Assembly (NCBI RefSeq): GCF_020379485.1
Contig: NC_063443.1
Coordinates: 18,657,531 to 18,721,530, forward strand
DNA length: 64,000 nt
Direction: 5' to 3'
DNA from: Brassica napus
Lineage: Eukaryota > Streptophyta > Magnoliopsida > Brassicales > Brassicaceae
Below are positions 24,664-35,801 of this stretch, piece after piece; positions within the stretch are counted from its first letter, which is position 1; each line of letters begins with the position of its first letter. The position numbers were made by a program, and so were the translations under genes. Below the pieces are notes generated by a model. The model saw only the letters and a list, made by a program, of their open reading frames with translations. It had not been told where the DNA came from and searched no databases.

Positions 24664-25975
24664 TTGCAGTGCGTGAGTTCCGTCTCGTTCTTATTCCTTG
24701 TCAACGATTCAGTACATGGAAAGGTGATCCCCTCACGTGGAATCCGGAAGGAGATCCTCAGTCTCCATATATCTTCATATTATGTGGAGAAGTGCTATCC
24801 AGACTGTGTAGACGAGCCCAACGCAATGGACATCTCTCGGGCCTGAAAGTGGCCACCCCGGCTCCGCAACTAAACCATCTATTATTCGCTGATGACACCA
24901 TGTTTTTCATGGACACTGACGAACAGAGCTGCGCCTCACTGATGAAGATTCTGCAACAGTATAAAATGTCCTCCGGTCAGCTTATTAATACGGATAAATC
25001 TTCGATCTCCTTTTCAGCAAAGACCCCGCAGGTAATACGGGAACGTGTTAAATCACACCTCGAGATTTCACAAGAAGGAGGAGTAGGAAAATATTTGGGA
25101 CTCCTGGATCATTTCGGTCGACGAAAAAAAGATCTTTTCACAAGTATAGTGGAACGGATTAGGCTAAAGGGCGCTAGTTGGGCATCGAGACATCTTTCGA
25201 GTGGGTAAACTAGTCATGTTAAAGGCGGTACTCACTGCAATGCCATCCTTTGCAATGACTTGTTTCCTACTACCAGTGAGCTTGTGTACTCGAATTCAGT
25301 CTGCTCTTACGAGATTCTGGTGGGACTCGTCTCCGGAAAAGAAGAAAATGTGTTGGGTAGCTTGGGTTAGACTTACAGCCCCAAAGGCTTTGGGCGATTT
25401 AGGAATCAGAGACATCCAAGCCTTCAACAAGGCTCTTCTAGCGAAGCAGGCCTGGAGGATCGTAACAAAGCCGGAGTGCTTATTGTCAAGAGTATTACGA
25501 GGCAAATATTGTAGTAAAGCTCCCTTCCTACAAATGGATACACCGAAAGCTGCTTCACATGGATGGAGAGGGATCCTGGTGGGGAGAGATCTGCTTGTAA
25601 CCAACCTGAGCAAAGCCATTGGAGATGGAGAAAGTACACTGGTGTGGAAAGACCCTTGGCTAAGCATGGACGAGCCGTTGAGACCGGTTGGTCCAATGCA
25701 AGAGATCCACCAAGATCTTTGCATCGCGGATCTCCTTTGCAGAGGAACTACGGAATGGAACATACCAAAGATACTGAGCATCCTTCCCCAGCACTTACCG
25801 GAGATTTTGCTTATCAAACCGAGTGTTACAGGAGCGACAGATTCCTACATGTGGTTGGCTTCCAAATCAAGGATGTACTCAGCCAAGTCTGGCTATTACG
25901 CAGCAACAGCAGTTGAAGCAGATGCAAGTTTTTAATATATGATATGGTTGTGTTCAAAAAAAAAAAAGTTTTCTA
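24664..25975 (+). mobile_element. Decayed LINE fragment (non-LTR reverse transcriptase)
   Basis: The sequence encodes the second half of a plant L1-type reverse transcriptase in several frames. One frame (to about 25200) carries GDPQSPYIFILCGEVLS and the catalytic FADD box (LLFADDTMFFMD); the next (25201-25935) carries the thumb and following region with KLVMLKAVLTAMPSFAM, FWWDS, CWVAW and GDGESTLVWKDPWL. Frame changes near 24755 and 25200 break it. The 5' half (endonuclease and start of the transcriptase) and the 3' zinc-knuckle/RNase H part are missing; an A-run follows at about 25958-25970. No target-site duplication was recognised. It cannot mobilise by itself. Confidence 0.9.
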
Positions 25976-26083
25976 AATCGGATCGAGTAGAAATTAATCA
26001 AAATAAAGGGGTGAGTTTTCAATATATGAAAACAAAGGTATTTTATATACTTAAGTTGTTAACCTAATCGTGTGTATACCCTA

Positions 26084-26104
26084 ATGCTACAATCTTACAC
26101 TTAA
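26084..26104 (+). other. Six-codon upstream reading frame made by a tandem duplication
   Basis: ATG at 26084 opens MLQSYT and stops at 26102-26104. Its first four residues equal those of the F-box frame that starts at 26122, because the segment ACTTAAGTTGTTAACCTA...ATGCTACAATC is duplicated in tandem (about 26049 and 26099). Confidence 0.55.
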
Positions 26105-26121
26105 GTTGTTAACCTACCGTA

Positions 26122-27244
26122 ATGCTACAATCGTCGGTTCAAGCCGCCGCTTCTGCGGGAGTCGAACCACCGTGGAAAAAGTGGAAACCGAATCCATCTC
26201 CACCGTCGTTTTTGTCGCTTCCAGATGTCATAATTCTACACTGCTTAGCTCGCATATCGAAGTCGTACCACCCTAAACTCTCCCTAGTCTCCAAGACCTT
26301 TCGCTCTCTCATCTTATCCACCGAGCTCGGCTACGCACGGTTTCTCCACAAAACACAAGAACCGTTCTTTTCCATATGTTTACAGCTTCCCGACCGTCCT
26401 CGTCCCTCGTGGTTCATCCTCTGGGTGCAACCCGAGAAGAAGAAAGCTACATTTGTGTTCTTCCTATGCTCCTCGAGTACCACTGTTAGTTCTCGCGGTT
26501 GGTTCAGATGTCTACGCGCTCAGACAAGGTTACCGTCCGTCCCAAGCCATGTTTGTCCGCAACAGAGAGAACATTTTGTGGAGTAACGCACCTAACATGA
26601 CTGTAGCTCGAGTGAATCCAGCTGCGTGCGTACTCGACGGGAAGATATACGTGGTTGGAGGTTGCTGCGAGGCCGCCGCGAAAAGCTGCTGGGGAGAGGT
26701 TTTCGATACAAAGACTCGAACCTGGGAGACTTTACCTGACCCTGGAGACGAGCTTCGGTTCTCTTCAATGATTAAAAAACTAGAGATTATCCGAGGGAAG
26801 GTTTACGTTACGAGTAACGAGGGGGAGGGAGACTCTGTCTACGATCCGAAAACGCGTACGTGGAAGGCTATAGGGAAACGGCTCGAGGGTGACAGTAGGT
26901 GTTGGGTAGGTAGTTTACATTACTCTTGTCGTAGGGAAAGTTGCATGTGGTATGACAAAGAGTGTAAAGAGTGGAAACATGTCAAGGGGTTGTCTTCGTT
27001 CAATAAGAGTTGTCGTCGCGGTGGTTTGATTGAAACGGTTCAATTCTGTCCGAAGCTTTTAATCTTGTGGGACAAGTTTGCACCGCTTCGTGGTGATTGT
27101 GAAGAAAAGACTATTTGTTGTGCTTTGGTTGCGTTTGAAAAGCGCAAAAATGGTCATGTTTGGGGAAAGGTTGAGTGGTCTAGTCCTGTGCTTACTGTTC
27201 CCAGTTCATACCTTTTCTTGCGTTCTGGCGGTATACGGACATGA
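26122..27244 (+). pseudogene. F-box/kelch-repeat gene broken by frameshift
   Basis: The first frame (26122-26586, 154 residues) contains an F-box, from LSLPDVIILHCLARIS through LVSKTFRSLILS, at residues about 34-70. Past about 26450 homology moves to another frame (to 27244) with kelch repeats: AVGSDVYALRQGY, KIYVVGGC, EVFDTKTRTWETLPDP, KVYVTSN, SVYDPKTRTWKAIG. Together they would make a single-exon F-box/kelch protein of about 370 residues, the usual length of this large Brassicaceae family (substrate adaptors of SCF ubiquitin ligases). One or two single-base changes between 26440 and 26480 separate F-box from kelch part. As it stands, only a truncated F-box protein could be made. It follows a decayed LINE and a leader duplication. 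Confidence 0.85.
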
Positions 27245-28622
27245 TCATTTTATTTATTTATTTAATTTTATACATACTAACGAGAATGGCTTTTAGATTT
27301 ATTTGCTTAAACATTGGTTTATATAAAAATTATTGGTGGCTTTGCTTAGCCTTTATTAATGTTTTTTCTCGTCTACATTTGGTGCTGATGAAGACATAAT
27401 AGTAGAAAAACAACACATTTAGAAGAAATGTTTATCTAGTTGAATATAAATCGCCAAAGGAGGCTGGAGGCAGAGGAATCTATGAACATAAGAGGTTGTC
27501 GACTCTTGGACTCAAACTTGGGGCGAGCTAGATACCCCACTCATTTTATAAAAATAAATATACCACATTTTAAAAAATAACTTGTTATGAAAAAAATTAT
27601 AATTGTTGTCAAAAAAAAACACGTGTTTCTTGCCTTTAGCTATATTATTTTATTGATAATACTAAAAATCTATATTTTGTTTTATAAGCTTGGTTGTAAT
27701 AAAATTAAAAAATATGTTAGTACCAAATTTGTTTTATCATCCGGTAGTTAAGTTATTTTGAAATCTCAAATACATATTTGAAATTAATTGAAAATCAAAC
27801 ACATTTTAATTTAATCATTTATTAAATTATTGAGGTATTTTACAACGATAACTTTGATATTCATGATTCATTAATTTGTTTGAAATCATTGAAGATGTGT
27901 GGTAGAAAACATGACTACATGATAATTTTAAGAAATTTGGTCCGTTAACATATTATTTTTAATATATCACACAAATTTTCTGAAAGTGAATATTTGCAAT
28001 TGTATGACTTTAGAATCTTTATCTCTGTGTTTGACTAATCTACATCTCATAATTATTTATTTGAATTGTTGAAAACATTTTTTGAAATATCACACAATAT
28101 TTTTTGAGATTAAATAAAGCATTTGTAGATTCTATCTTGTTTTTCAAAAGGTATGAACAAAAAGTTATAATGGTTTAAACATAACTGCAACGTTTTCAAT
28201 TATGATGCTTTTTATTAAATTTGTGTTATGATCTTTACATGTTGCCCCATTCCAAACGTTTTCTTGGATCCTCAATTTGGTTATGGTTAGTTATGTTAAG
28301 ATCTGTTTCTCACAACATGCAAGGTCTTATCAATCTTGGTTTATCTAAAGGCCATAATTTAGTTAAATGGCTAATATTCCCTCCTTAAAGCTACTCATTT
28401 CAAATCCAGCATAATGAGCTACACTATGATTACAACATTAAAATTTCGAAGTTATAACATTCTTTGTGCTAAAAGCAGACTAAGTCCAATACTCTCGACA
28501 CAGAGAGTTGGATACTTTTTATACAAATCAGAAAAAAGATTTGTCCCTTTTTCTCCAAAACATAGAACTGTCATCATCCTCAAGCTACTTATTCTTCTTG
28601 TGAGGGAGGGGGTTCTTGTCTT
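27245..28622. other. AT-rich intergenic, no gene seen
   Basis: Lies between the 3' ends of the F-box/kelch pseudogene and the minus-strand bZIP gene. No open frame, tRNA or mobile element is recognised. Confidence 0.5.
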
Positions 28623-30168
28623 TTAGTTGAGATTGAGTTTGGTCAGATCCAGCAAGTTCCAGTCCAATGGTGACGAACCTGTCCTTGGACCTATACTTGA
28701 ACCGGCAGAGTAAGACCTGGCCAGCCTGTTATTGTTGTTGTTGTTGTTGCTCCCAAAGTTTCTCAATCTGGAGTTCAATCTCTGAGCTTCCTTCTTTAGT
28801 AACAGGTATTCACCTACATAGTGAATATACAAGAAGATGATCTTAAGCTTTGATTCAGATACTCTTTAAATTGTTTAGTTTTATGCCCTTTTTTTATTTA
28901 CCTTCCCTTATGAGCTTGTCCTGCTTTAGTATCGCCATCTGCTGCTTCATCTGGCTATTCTCCAAGGACAGTGTTGCACGTGTCTGAAGAAGTGAAGCCA
29001 CCCTCACTGATAAATCCGCTTCCACTGCCTGCAAAAACGATGTTGCAAGGTGTTTTATACTATGTTATATGGATGTGCATCTAGCTATGTTGTAAGACCA
29101 ATAACTCGCTCATCCAACCACAGAGATCTAAATCTAACACAGTATCCTATTTTTGTACATATAACTGTATGATCCACCGGCAAAACAACCAACACGGTTG
29201 AGTTTTAGAAAGCAGAAACTATACCTGCAGCATGGATACCCTCCTCTCAAGTTCAGCAATGTACTGGAGCTTACGAACTCTTGAACGCTGTCCTGGGTTC
29301 CTGGCAAAGTAAAGACAGATGAAAGAATGAACACATGACACAACAAGATCATGTACAAGCACTGATACCGAGTTTGAACATTCTAAAGAGGCTAAACCCA
29401 AATGTCATCAACATATTTGCTAATGTAGCACTACAAATCCAAGTGTAAACTAAAGTACCCCTTCCGTTGTATGTCAATCTTCTTGATCTAGAACTAGATG
29501 CAGAGGTACCACGTTAGAGCTCAGGGACTAAAACTAAAATTCACCCATATGAAACATGTTAAATTAGGAACATTAGCTGATAAAGGATACTCTCAAGTCT
29601 CTAGAATAAAGTAAATGCTTGGCTAAATGTTCTCTCACCTTTTTGCATTTGAACCGCAAGCATTTTCTGCCTCATGTGGATGACAAATGCTTCCTTTCAC
29701 AGTATCATCAGCATTCTGAGGAGCTTTCTGAGAACCATACTCCGAGAAGGCAGAAGCAATAGTGCTGTCAGAGAAGCTCGAGCTGTTCTTTGCTCTAGGC
29801 GAGTTGGGACCATACACACAAGCCGACTCCAACTCCCCACAAGCCTCAGAACTCAAACTCTCTTCATCCTCGCTTTGGTTAAAACCAGCAAAATCCGCCG
29901 AGATGTCTCCCAACAGCACAACCGAGTCGCTAGCCGAGCGGCGCAGAGGAGAAGGACCTCCACAGTCAGTTTTGTCACCCAGCAGCTCGTCAAGCCAAGC
30001 TGGTTGCTCCTCGAGCGTGGAATCTTGAGCGGGAGAAGAAGACTTGTGATGATGGCTAATGTATGATTCAACGGGGGAAGAAGAAGAGTAGAATGTATCT
30101 GCATAAGGATTCAAAGAGAGCTTCTTTGGGATAGGGCAACGAGGAGGTAGCTGACCAGGCCTTGACAT
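28623..30168 (-). CDS. bZIP transcription factor (group E/I-like)
   Basis: Four exons (29639-30168, 29225-29300, 28902-29028, 28623-28813) join to 307 residues, the length I recall for Arabidopsis At5g04840. The N-terminal half is Ser/Pro-rich with [12 protein letters not shown], a possible phosphorylation site. Basic region and zipper span exons 1-3: [20 protein letters not shown] (the N-x7-R pattern of bZIPs), then [22 protein letters not shown] and [11 protein letters not shown] at heptad spacing. A poly-Asn run (7 N) and a Ser/Gly-rich tail follow. It is a predicted nuclear DNA-binding dimer. All frames and splice sites are intact. A Copia element lies about 770 bp upstream of the start codon, in or next to the 5' leader. 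Confidence 0.92.
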
Positions 30169-30940
30169 GATTTTAAAACAAGAAGAGCTGCTTCAACAGA
30201 TTCCCCCTAAGATATCAATAAAGTCAAAAGCTTTCTTAGAAGAGAGTACTAGTTAACAAGTCATCATCAAACTTAAAGAAGCTAAACTCTATGCCAAGGA
30301 CCAAAACTTAGAGCTTTAAACCCTAAAGTTTTCTTCTTAGCTTATCAAACAGATACCTCAATTTAAGAAAAAATCATTACTTTGTGAGATACACTAAGCA
30401 AAAGAAAGCTCTCACTAAACCAAAGTTTAGAGCTTTAAACCCTAAAATTGTCTTCTCTCAATTATCAAACAGTGACCTCTCAATCTAAGATCCCGACAAC
30501 AAATCTTGTAATAACCCCACACGACAAAGAAAACAAAACAAAAGACAAAAAAAAAAGAACTTAAAACGAAGAACATTGAAGCAATGAAACAGTTACCAGC
30601 AGAGAGTCATTACAACCTTAAAACAAAAAAAAAACGGCATTGATTTGAAATCAAAACCAGAAATTTCAACAAAAAACCCTTAAAAGCTACGAACTTTGAA
30701 TCGAATAAGCAGACAGATTCATGACAGAGCTAGTAATAACTCTTCAACAATCGAAAACGTTACTTACTTTTACCTCCGGTGAAGGTTTTTCCGGCGAAGG
30801 TAGTGAAGGAAGAACAATGTCGGAGTTAAAAAAGAGAGAGAAACGGCGAGAGTGTAGACGAAGGAAAGATATTAATAGCACCAATCGTCTCTCTCTCTCT
30901 CTGCAAAAGAAAAGGAAAAAAAGAAAAGAAAAGAGAGAAT
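30169..30940 (-). promoter_or_regulatory. 5' leader of the bZIP gene with probable leader intron
   Basis: Read on the minus strand, 30940-30770 is pyrimidine-rich like a plant leader. GT-type donors follow (GTAAAAG/GTAAGT near 30760-30772), and an acceptor TATCTTAG lies near 30210, so a leader intron of about 550 bp is likely. Inside it a segment of about 55 bp (AGCTTTAAACCCTAAA ... TATCAAACAG) occurs twice, near 30311 and 30430; it includes the telo-box-like AAACCCTAA. The leader ends at the Copia target site, so its natural promoter now lies about 5 kb away at 35977 onward. Confidence 0.55.
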
Positions 30941-31110
30941 TTTTAGTGTTCTTGATGTAAACTCAGCTTTCTCATTAACGATAAAGTTTGTTACAACCAG
31001 GCTTTATACAATCTGTAACAGAACTAAACCAGGAATAACCAACTGGTTTACATCATAAATAATTATAATAAACCGGACATTCCAGAGCCCTTAACCGGCC
31101 TATACTAAAA
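30941..31110 (-). repeat. 3' LTR of the Copia element
   Basis: 170 bp, identical by eye to 35802-35971. Because the element reads on the minus strand, this is its 3' LTR and faces the bZIP leader, so any transcription starting or ending in the LTR would meet the bZIP gene. Confidence 0.95.
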
Positions 31111-31117
31111 GCCCTCC

Positions 31118-34100
31118 TCAAGATGGAGATATGAAGATGTTATTCATTCCCATCTTGTGTATGAGATCCCGGAAAGGTGCTGGATGTAAGGCTTTCGTCA
31201 GTGTGTCAGCCAGTTGGTTACCAGTCTTCACGTACATGGTCTTCAGAAAACCACTCTCTATAGCTTCACGCGTCTTGTAGCAATCCAACTCTATCCACTT
31301 AGTTCTCTCGTGAAAAACAGAGTTATTCGCAATGTAGATAGCAGAAGTATTGTCACAGTAGAGATAAGCTGGAGGATGAAAAGGAACACGAAACTCAAGC
31401 AACAACCGAGCTAGCCAAATCATCTCCTTCGTAGCCAATGCCATTGCTCGAAATTCTGCTTCAGCTGTGCTACAAGAAACTGTATCCTGTTTCTTAGAAC
31501 GCCATGAGACAAGTGAATCACCAACAAACATACAAATGCCACTGACTGATCTTCTCGTATCCTTACAAGCTGCCCAATCAGCATCAGAAAACCCACGTAG
31601 ATCAAACTTGTTGTCTGCAGGGTAGAACAATCCTTGACCAACCGTGCCTTTCAAGTAACGTAACACTTTATGTGCTGCATTAAGGTGAATATCAGTAGGC
31701 GCATGAGAGAACTGGCACAAGGTATTGACAGCATAAGAGATGTCAGGTCGAGTTGTGTGAAGATACATCAACCGCCCAATCAACTTTCTGTAAGAAGAAG
31801 AGTCTTGTAAAGGAACTCCTTCTTCAATAGACAACTTGATACTAGGATCCATCGGCACAGAAGAAGGCTTGCAACCAAGAAAACCTGTTGTATCAAGCAA
31901 CTCCAAAACATACTTCCGTTGACAAACTGAAATCCCTTTCGTAGATCTGGCAATCTCCAAGCCTAGAAAATATCTAGCTGGTCCAAGATCACGAAGTTTA
32001 AAATGTGACTGCAACCCTTCAATAAATCTCCTTATCATCTCATCACTGTTACTCACGACCAAAATATCATCCACATATACCAACACTCCCATAATAACAC
32101 CCTCCTTGTATCTCATGAAAAGAGTATGATCAGAATGAGATTTCGAAAAACCCATACCAGTCAATGTAGAAGAGAGTTTCAAGAACCACTGTCGAGACGC
32201 TTGCTTTAATCCATAAATGGATTTATGAAGTCTACAAACTGCGTTCTTGGGAAGCACTTCACCCGTTATCTCTTCATACCCTGGTGGTATCTTCATGTAA
32301 ATCTCCTCCGTGAGATCACCATTTAAGAAAGCATTCGAGATATCTAACTGATGTACTGACCAATTCATCTTCGCAGCAAGTAAGAGAAGCATACGAACTG
32401 AAGTATGCTTAGCAACAGGAGAGAATGTTTCTTCATAATCCAACCCTTCTTGCTGCGTAAAACCCTTTGCGACTAAACGAGATTTTGGTCTTTCAATAGT
32501 GCCATCAGCTTTGTACTTGATTGTGTTCACCCACTTACATCCAATAGCTTTCTTATCAGGAGGAAGAGTAGTGATGCTCCATGTATGAGTTCGTGTCATC
32601 GCACCAATTTCCAATCCCATCGAGTCAATCCAAACCTTATGTCCCTTGGCCTCTGAATATGTTCTTGGAACAAAATCTTTGGTAATGATATTAATGAAGG
32701 CACGAAAAGGTTCAGATAATAGAGAATAAGAAATAAAATTTGACATTGGAAATGGTATGGTGGAGGTAGTATTATAACAATGAAAGTCCTGCAGGTGTTT
32801 AGGGATTTTCTTTTGTCGACGAGTCTTTGATTCGAAAGGAACCAAAGGCTCAGAAGATGATGCATCAGAAGGAGGATGCACATCAGAAGACGAAGCTCCA
32901 GAGGGAACTTCATCAGGGTTTGCAGGTGAATGAAAATGAGGAAAGAAATCTTTAGTCATGTCCTTGATGGAAGACGATGCTAAAGGGAAAATATCCTCAT
33001 GAAAAATGACATGTCTTGAAACAGAAACAGCATGTGTCTCTATATCTAAAAGCCTATATCCCTTGTACCCAGTAGGATAACCTAAGAAAATGCATGCTCT
33101 AGCTCTCGGTTCAAATTTGTTTCTACCTTTGGGAGATGTAGAACAGTAACACAAACAACCAAAACTCTTTAACGAGTGGTAATCAGGAACCTTGCTAGTA
33201 AGCTTTTCATAAGGAGACTTGTTATCTAAGACTGGAGTAGGAAGCCTATTGATAAGAAAGACAGCCGTCATGACACATTCACCCCAAAACTCTAACGGGA
33301 CATTAGACTGAAATAAGAGTGCCCTAGCTACATTCAATATGTGCTGATGCTTTCTCTCTACCACAGAGTTTTGTTGAGGGGTTTCAGGACAAGAATGATA
33401 AGCAAATATGCCTTTCGCAAGAAACAAATCAGCAAATTTCAATTCATGTGCATTATCAGACCTAACAGATTGTACTTTTGTTTTAAATTGATTCTCAACC
33501 ATAGCAATGAAACCAGGAAAAACATGTAACACATCTGATTTATGTTTCAGCAAATAGATCCAAGTAGCTCTACTATGATCGTCTACTATTGTCAAGAAAT
33601 AGCGAAAACCATCATGAGTAGGCACTGAGAAAGGACCCCATGTATCAATGTGAACAAGTTCAAAAGATGAAGCACAGATGTTCTTTCGAGATTTAAAAGG
33701 TAAATGTTTTTGTTTAGCAAGATGACAGATATGACAAACATGAGTATCTTGTTTTTCATTCTTTAAAGCTTTAAAACACAACATATCCGATAGAACATCA
33801 ATTTTAGAATCAGATGGATGACCCAATCTATTATGCCAAGTTTTACAATCAATTTTAAAACTAGAACAAACTGGTGGAAATGAACAAGTGGTTGACATAC
33901 CTTGTAAACAGACAGACTGATTACTTTTATTGAAATCCATTACATATAAGTTTCCAACTTGACTACCGTGACCAATCATCAATTCCCGAGTAAGTTCCTG
34001 AATAAACCATTGATCAGAAGTAAAACTAACTTTAGAATTCAAAGTTTTAGTCAAAACACTAACACTGATCAAATTGAATTTAAACTCAGGAATATAGAGA

Positions 34101-35602
34101 ACATTATGGAGAGAGATAGCATCAGTTAATTGAATGAATCCTATACCCTCTATATGAACTGTATAGCCATTAGGTAAGGTCACATATGTTTGGTCTAATG
34201 CACGGTACTCTACATATAAGTCCTTAGTATGAGAAACATGATGAGTGGCACCTGAATCTAAAACCCATGCTCTTAGAGACACTGCCGGTTCTGTAGATAC
34301 TGAAGAAACAAGCATGTCATAATAGGATTTAGAGTAAAGATCCAGGAAAGTACCTGTGACCTGTGAGATCATAGGTACAGAAGTTGAAGTCGAGGCACAA
34401 GTTTTATCGGGAATGGATTCAACTGATGAGACATGGAGTTTGGAGCTCAGGTAAGAAATCATACGCTGAATCTGATCACTAGACATTTCCTCCTTCGAAT
34501 ACTCCAACTGCTCTGTCTTCATCTCTGGTGTGACCTGAGCAAGGTTCGTAGCACCAATAGTCTGAGGTTTCTTCCAGCGAGGACCAGAGCCCGGTGGATA
34601 ACCGTGCAACTTGTAGCATTTATCAGCCGTGTGGCCTATCTTGTGGCAATGAGAACAACGAGGCTTTTGAGAACCTGTTTGAGCCAACAAGGTATGTGGT
34701 TGTTCAATCGAAGTAGAGACCTGAACTTGAAACGCAGATGGAGTAGAGTAGTTCTTTGATGTACTTCCAACAGAACGTTGACTCTCATCTTGATCCAGCA
34801 TGTTATATATCTCTGTTAAGCTTGGTCTTGGTTTCATGTTCAGAATCTGTCCTCGAATGTTCGCAAAACTCTCATTCAGTCCCATAAGAAACTGAATTAT
34901 TCTGCTCGTCTCAGCTTCTTCAATCAATTCCTTCACATGATCACAATTACACCTCTTCACTGTGGTGGTTCTGGTGTTAGCCAATTGCTCCCACAATGTC
35001 TTCTTCTTCGTATAGTAAGTAGACAGATCAAGGTTTTCTTGCTTCAGTGTTGAGATTGATTGCTCGAGCTGGTACTTCCTTGGTAGATTACTCACACGGA
35101 ACCGCAGATACAAATCATTCCACATCTCAGCTGCATCTTCGTAATACAGAATGCTATCATAGATTTCCTTATTCACAACGTTCAATAACCAAGCCTTCAC
35201 CATACTGTTGCATCTACTCCAGATCTTAAACAAATTATCATTCATATCAGGTCTAGGCAAAGATCCATCTACGAAGCTCAGCTTATTCTTCGCATCTAAA
35301 CTCATACGCATAGCTATAGACCAGTTGTTGTAATTTGTTCCATCAAGAGTATGAGTAGTAATGGATAGACCTGGGTGATCCGCTGAATGGAGGAAGAACG
35401 GACTGTGAACGTTGTCATATGATTCATTCTTCATCGGAAAAGCAGAGAAACGATCGCGATTATTCGTCAAGCCGTTGTGTGGAGTCATCGCAACATTCGT
35501 CGGAGCTGCCGAAGCCGGAATCGGAGATTGCTCCGGTGATTTCGGAGATTGATCCGGTGAAATCGGCGTGCGTCCTCTCATCTTTCGACCTTGTTTCGCC
35601 AT
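31118..35602 (-). CDS. Copia Gag-Pol polyprotein
   Basis: A single uninterrupted frame of 1,494 residues. In order: Gag (residues about 75-280), CCHC zinc knuckle CSHCHKIGHTADKC (316-329), aspartic protease DSGATHH (449-455), integrase HHCC zinc finger (590-626) and catalytic core with Asp653, Asp716 and Glu749, reverse transcriptase (about 1000-1240) with YVDD at 1176-1179, and RNase H (about 1335-1460) with FSDADWA and an Asp in YCDNTSA. This order (integrase before transcriptase) defines Copia. All catalytic acidic residues seen are present, so the protein may be functional. In the RNase H end motif, which usually reads TKHIE, the His position is Trp (TKWIE) and a following His is Tyr, a possible defect. 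Confidence 0.97.
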   Translation of the reverse strand: MAKQGRKMRGRTPISPDQSPKSPEQSPIPASAAPTNVAMTPHNGLTNNRDRFSAFPMKNESYDNVHSPFFLHSADHPGLSITTHTLDGTNYNNWSIAMRMSLDAKNKLSFVDGSLPRPDMNDNLFKIWSRCNSMVKAWLLNVVNKEIYDSILYYEDAAEMWNDLYLRFRVSNLPRKYQLEQSISTLKQENLDLSTYYTKKKTLWEQLANTRTTTVKRCNCDHVKELIEEAETSRIIQFLMGLNESFANIRGQILNMKPRPSLTEIYNMLDQDESQRSVGSTSKNYSTPSAFQVQVSTSIEQPHTLLAQTGSQKPRCSHCHKIGHTADKCYKLHGYPPGSGPRWKKPQTIGATNLAQVTPEMKTEQLEYSKEEMSSDQIQRMISYLSSKLHVSSVESIPDKTCASTSTSVPMISQVTGTFLDLYSKSYYDMLVSSVSTEPAVSLRAWVLDSGATHHVSHTKDLYVEYRALDQTYVTLPNGYTVHIEGIGFIQLTDAISLHNVLYIPEFKFNLISVSVLTKTLNSKVSFTSDQWFIQELTRELMIGHGSQVGNLYVMDFNKSNQSVCLQGMSTTCSFPPVCSSFKIDCKTWHNRLGHPSDSKIDVLSDMLCFKALKNEKQDTHVCHICHLAKQKHLPFKSRKNICASSFELVHIDTWGPFSVPTHDGFRYFLTIVDDHSRATWIYLLKHKSDVLHVFPGFIAMVENQFKTKVQSVRSDNAHELKFADLFLAKGIFAYHSCPETPQQNSVVERKHQHILNVARALLFQSNVPLEFWGECVMTAVFLINRLPTPVLDNKSPYEKLTSKVPDYHSLKSFGCLCYCSTSPKGRNKFEPRARACIFLGYPTGYKGYRLLDIETHAVSVSRHVIFHEDIFPLASSSIKDMTKDFFPHFHSPANPDEVPSGASSSDVHPPSDASSSEPLVPFESKTRRQKKIPKHLQDFHCYNTTSTIPFPMSNFISYSLLSEPFRAFINIITKDFVPRTYSEAKGHKVWIDSMGLEIGAMTRTHTWSITTLPPDKKAIGCKWVNTIKYKADGTIERPKSRLVAKGFTQQEGLDYEETFSPVAKHTSVRMLLLLAAKMNWSVHQLDISNAFLNGDLTEEIYMKIPPGYEEITGEVLPKNAVCRLHKSIYGLKQASRQWFLKLSSTLTGMGFSKSHSDHTLFMRYKEGVIMGVLVYVDDILVVSNSDEMIRRFIEGLQSHFKLRDLGPARYFLGLEIARSTKGISVCQRKYVLELLDTTGFLGCKPSSVPMDPSIKLSIEEGVPLQDSSSYRKLIGRLMYLHTTRPDISYAVNTLCQFSHAPTDIHLNAAHKVLRYLKGTVGQGLFYPADNKFDLRGFSDADWAACKDTRRSVSGICMFVGDSLVSWRSKKQDTVSCSTAEAEFRAMALATKEMIWLARLLLEFRVPFHPPAYLYCDNTSAIYIANNSVFHERTKWIELDCYKTREAIESGFLKTMYVKTGNQLADTLTKALHPAPFRDLIHKMGMNNIFISPS

Positions 35603-35801
35603 TGATGCAGATCGGAGCTTGAAGAAGATCTGAGAACTCGGAAAGGCTTCGCAAATGTGATTTGGATGCTTCCGAGATCAAATCAACCGTAGAAACAGCT
35701 TCCGATTGATGAATCGTAGACGAAATCGAGAAGAAAACGAATAGAATATCACAAAAACTGAGTAGAATCAAAGAAATTTTCGCGGAAAAGCTCTGATACC
35801 A

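Noticed and set aside
29674..30066. + strand frame of 130 residues over the bZIP exon
   Set aside because: Antisense shadow; the bZIP gene has full splice and domain support.
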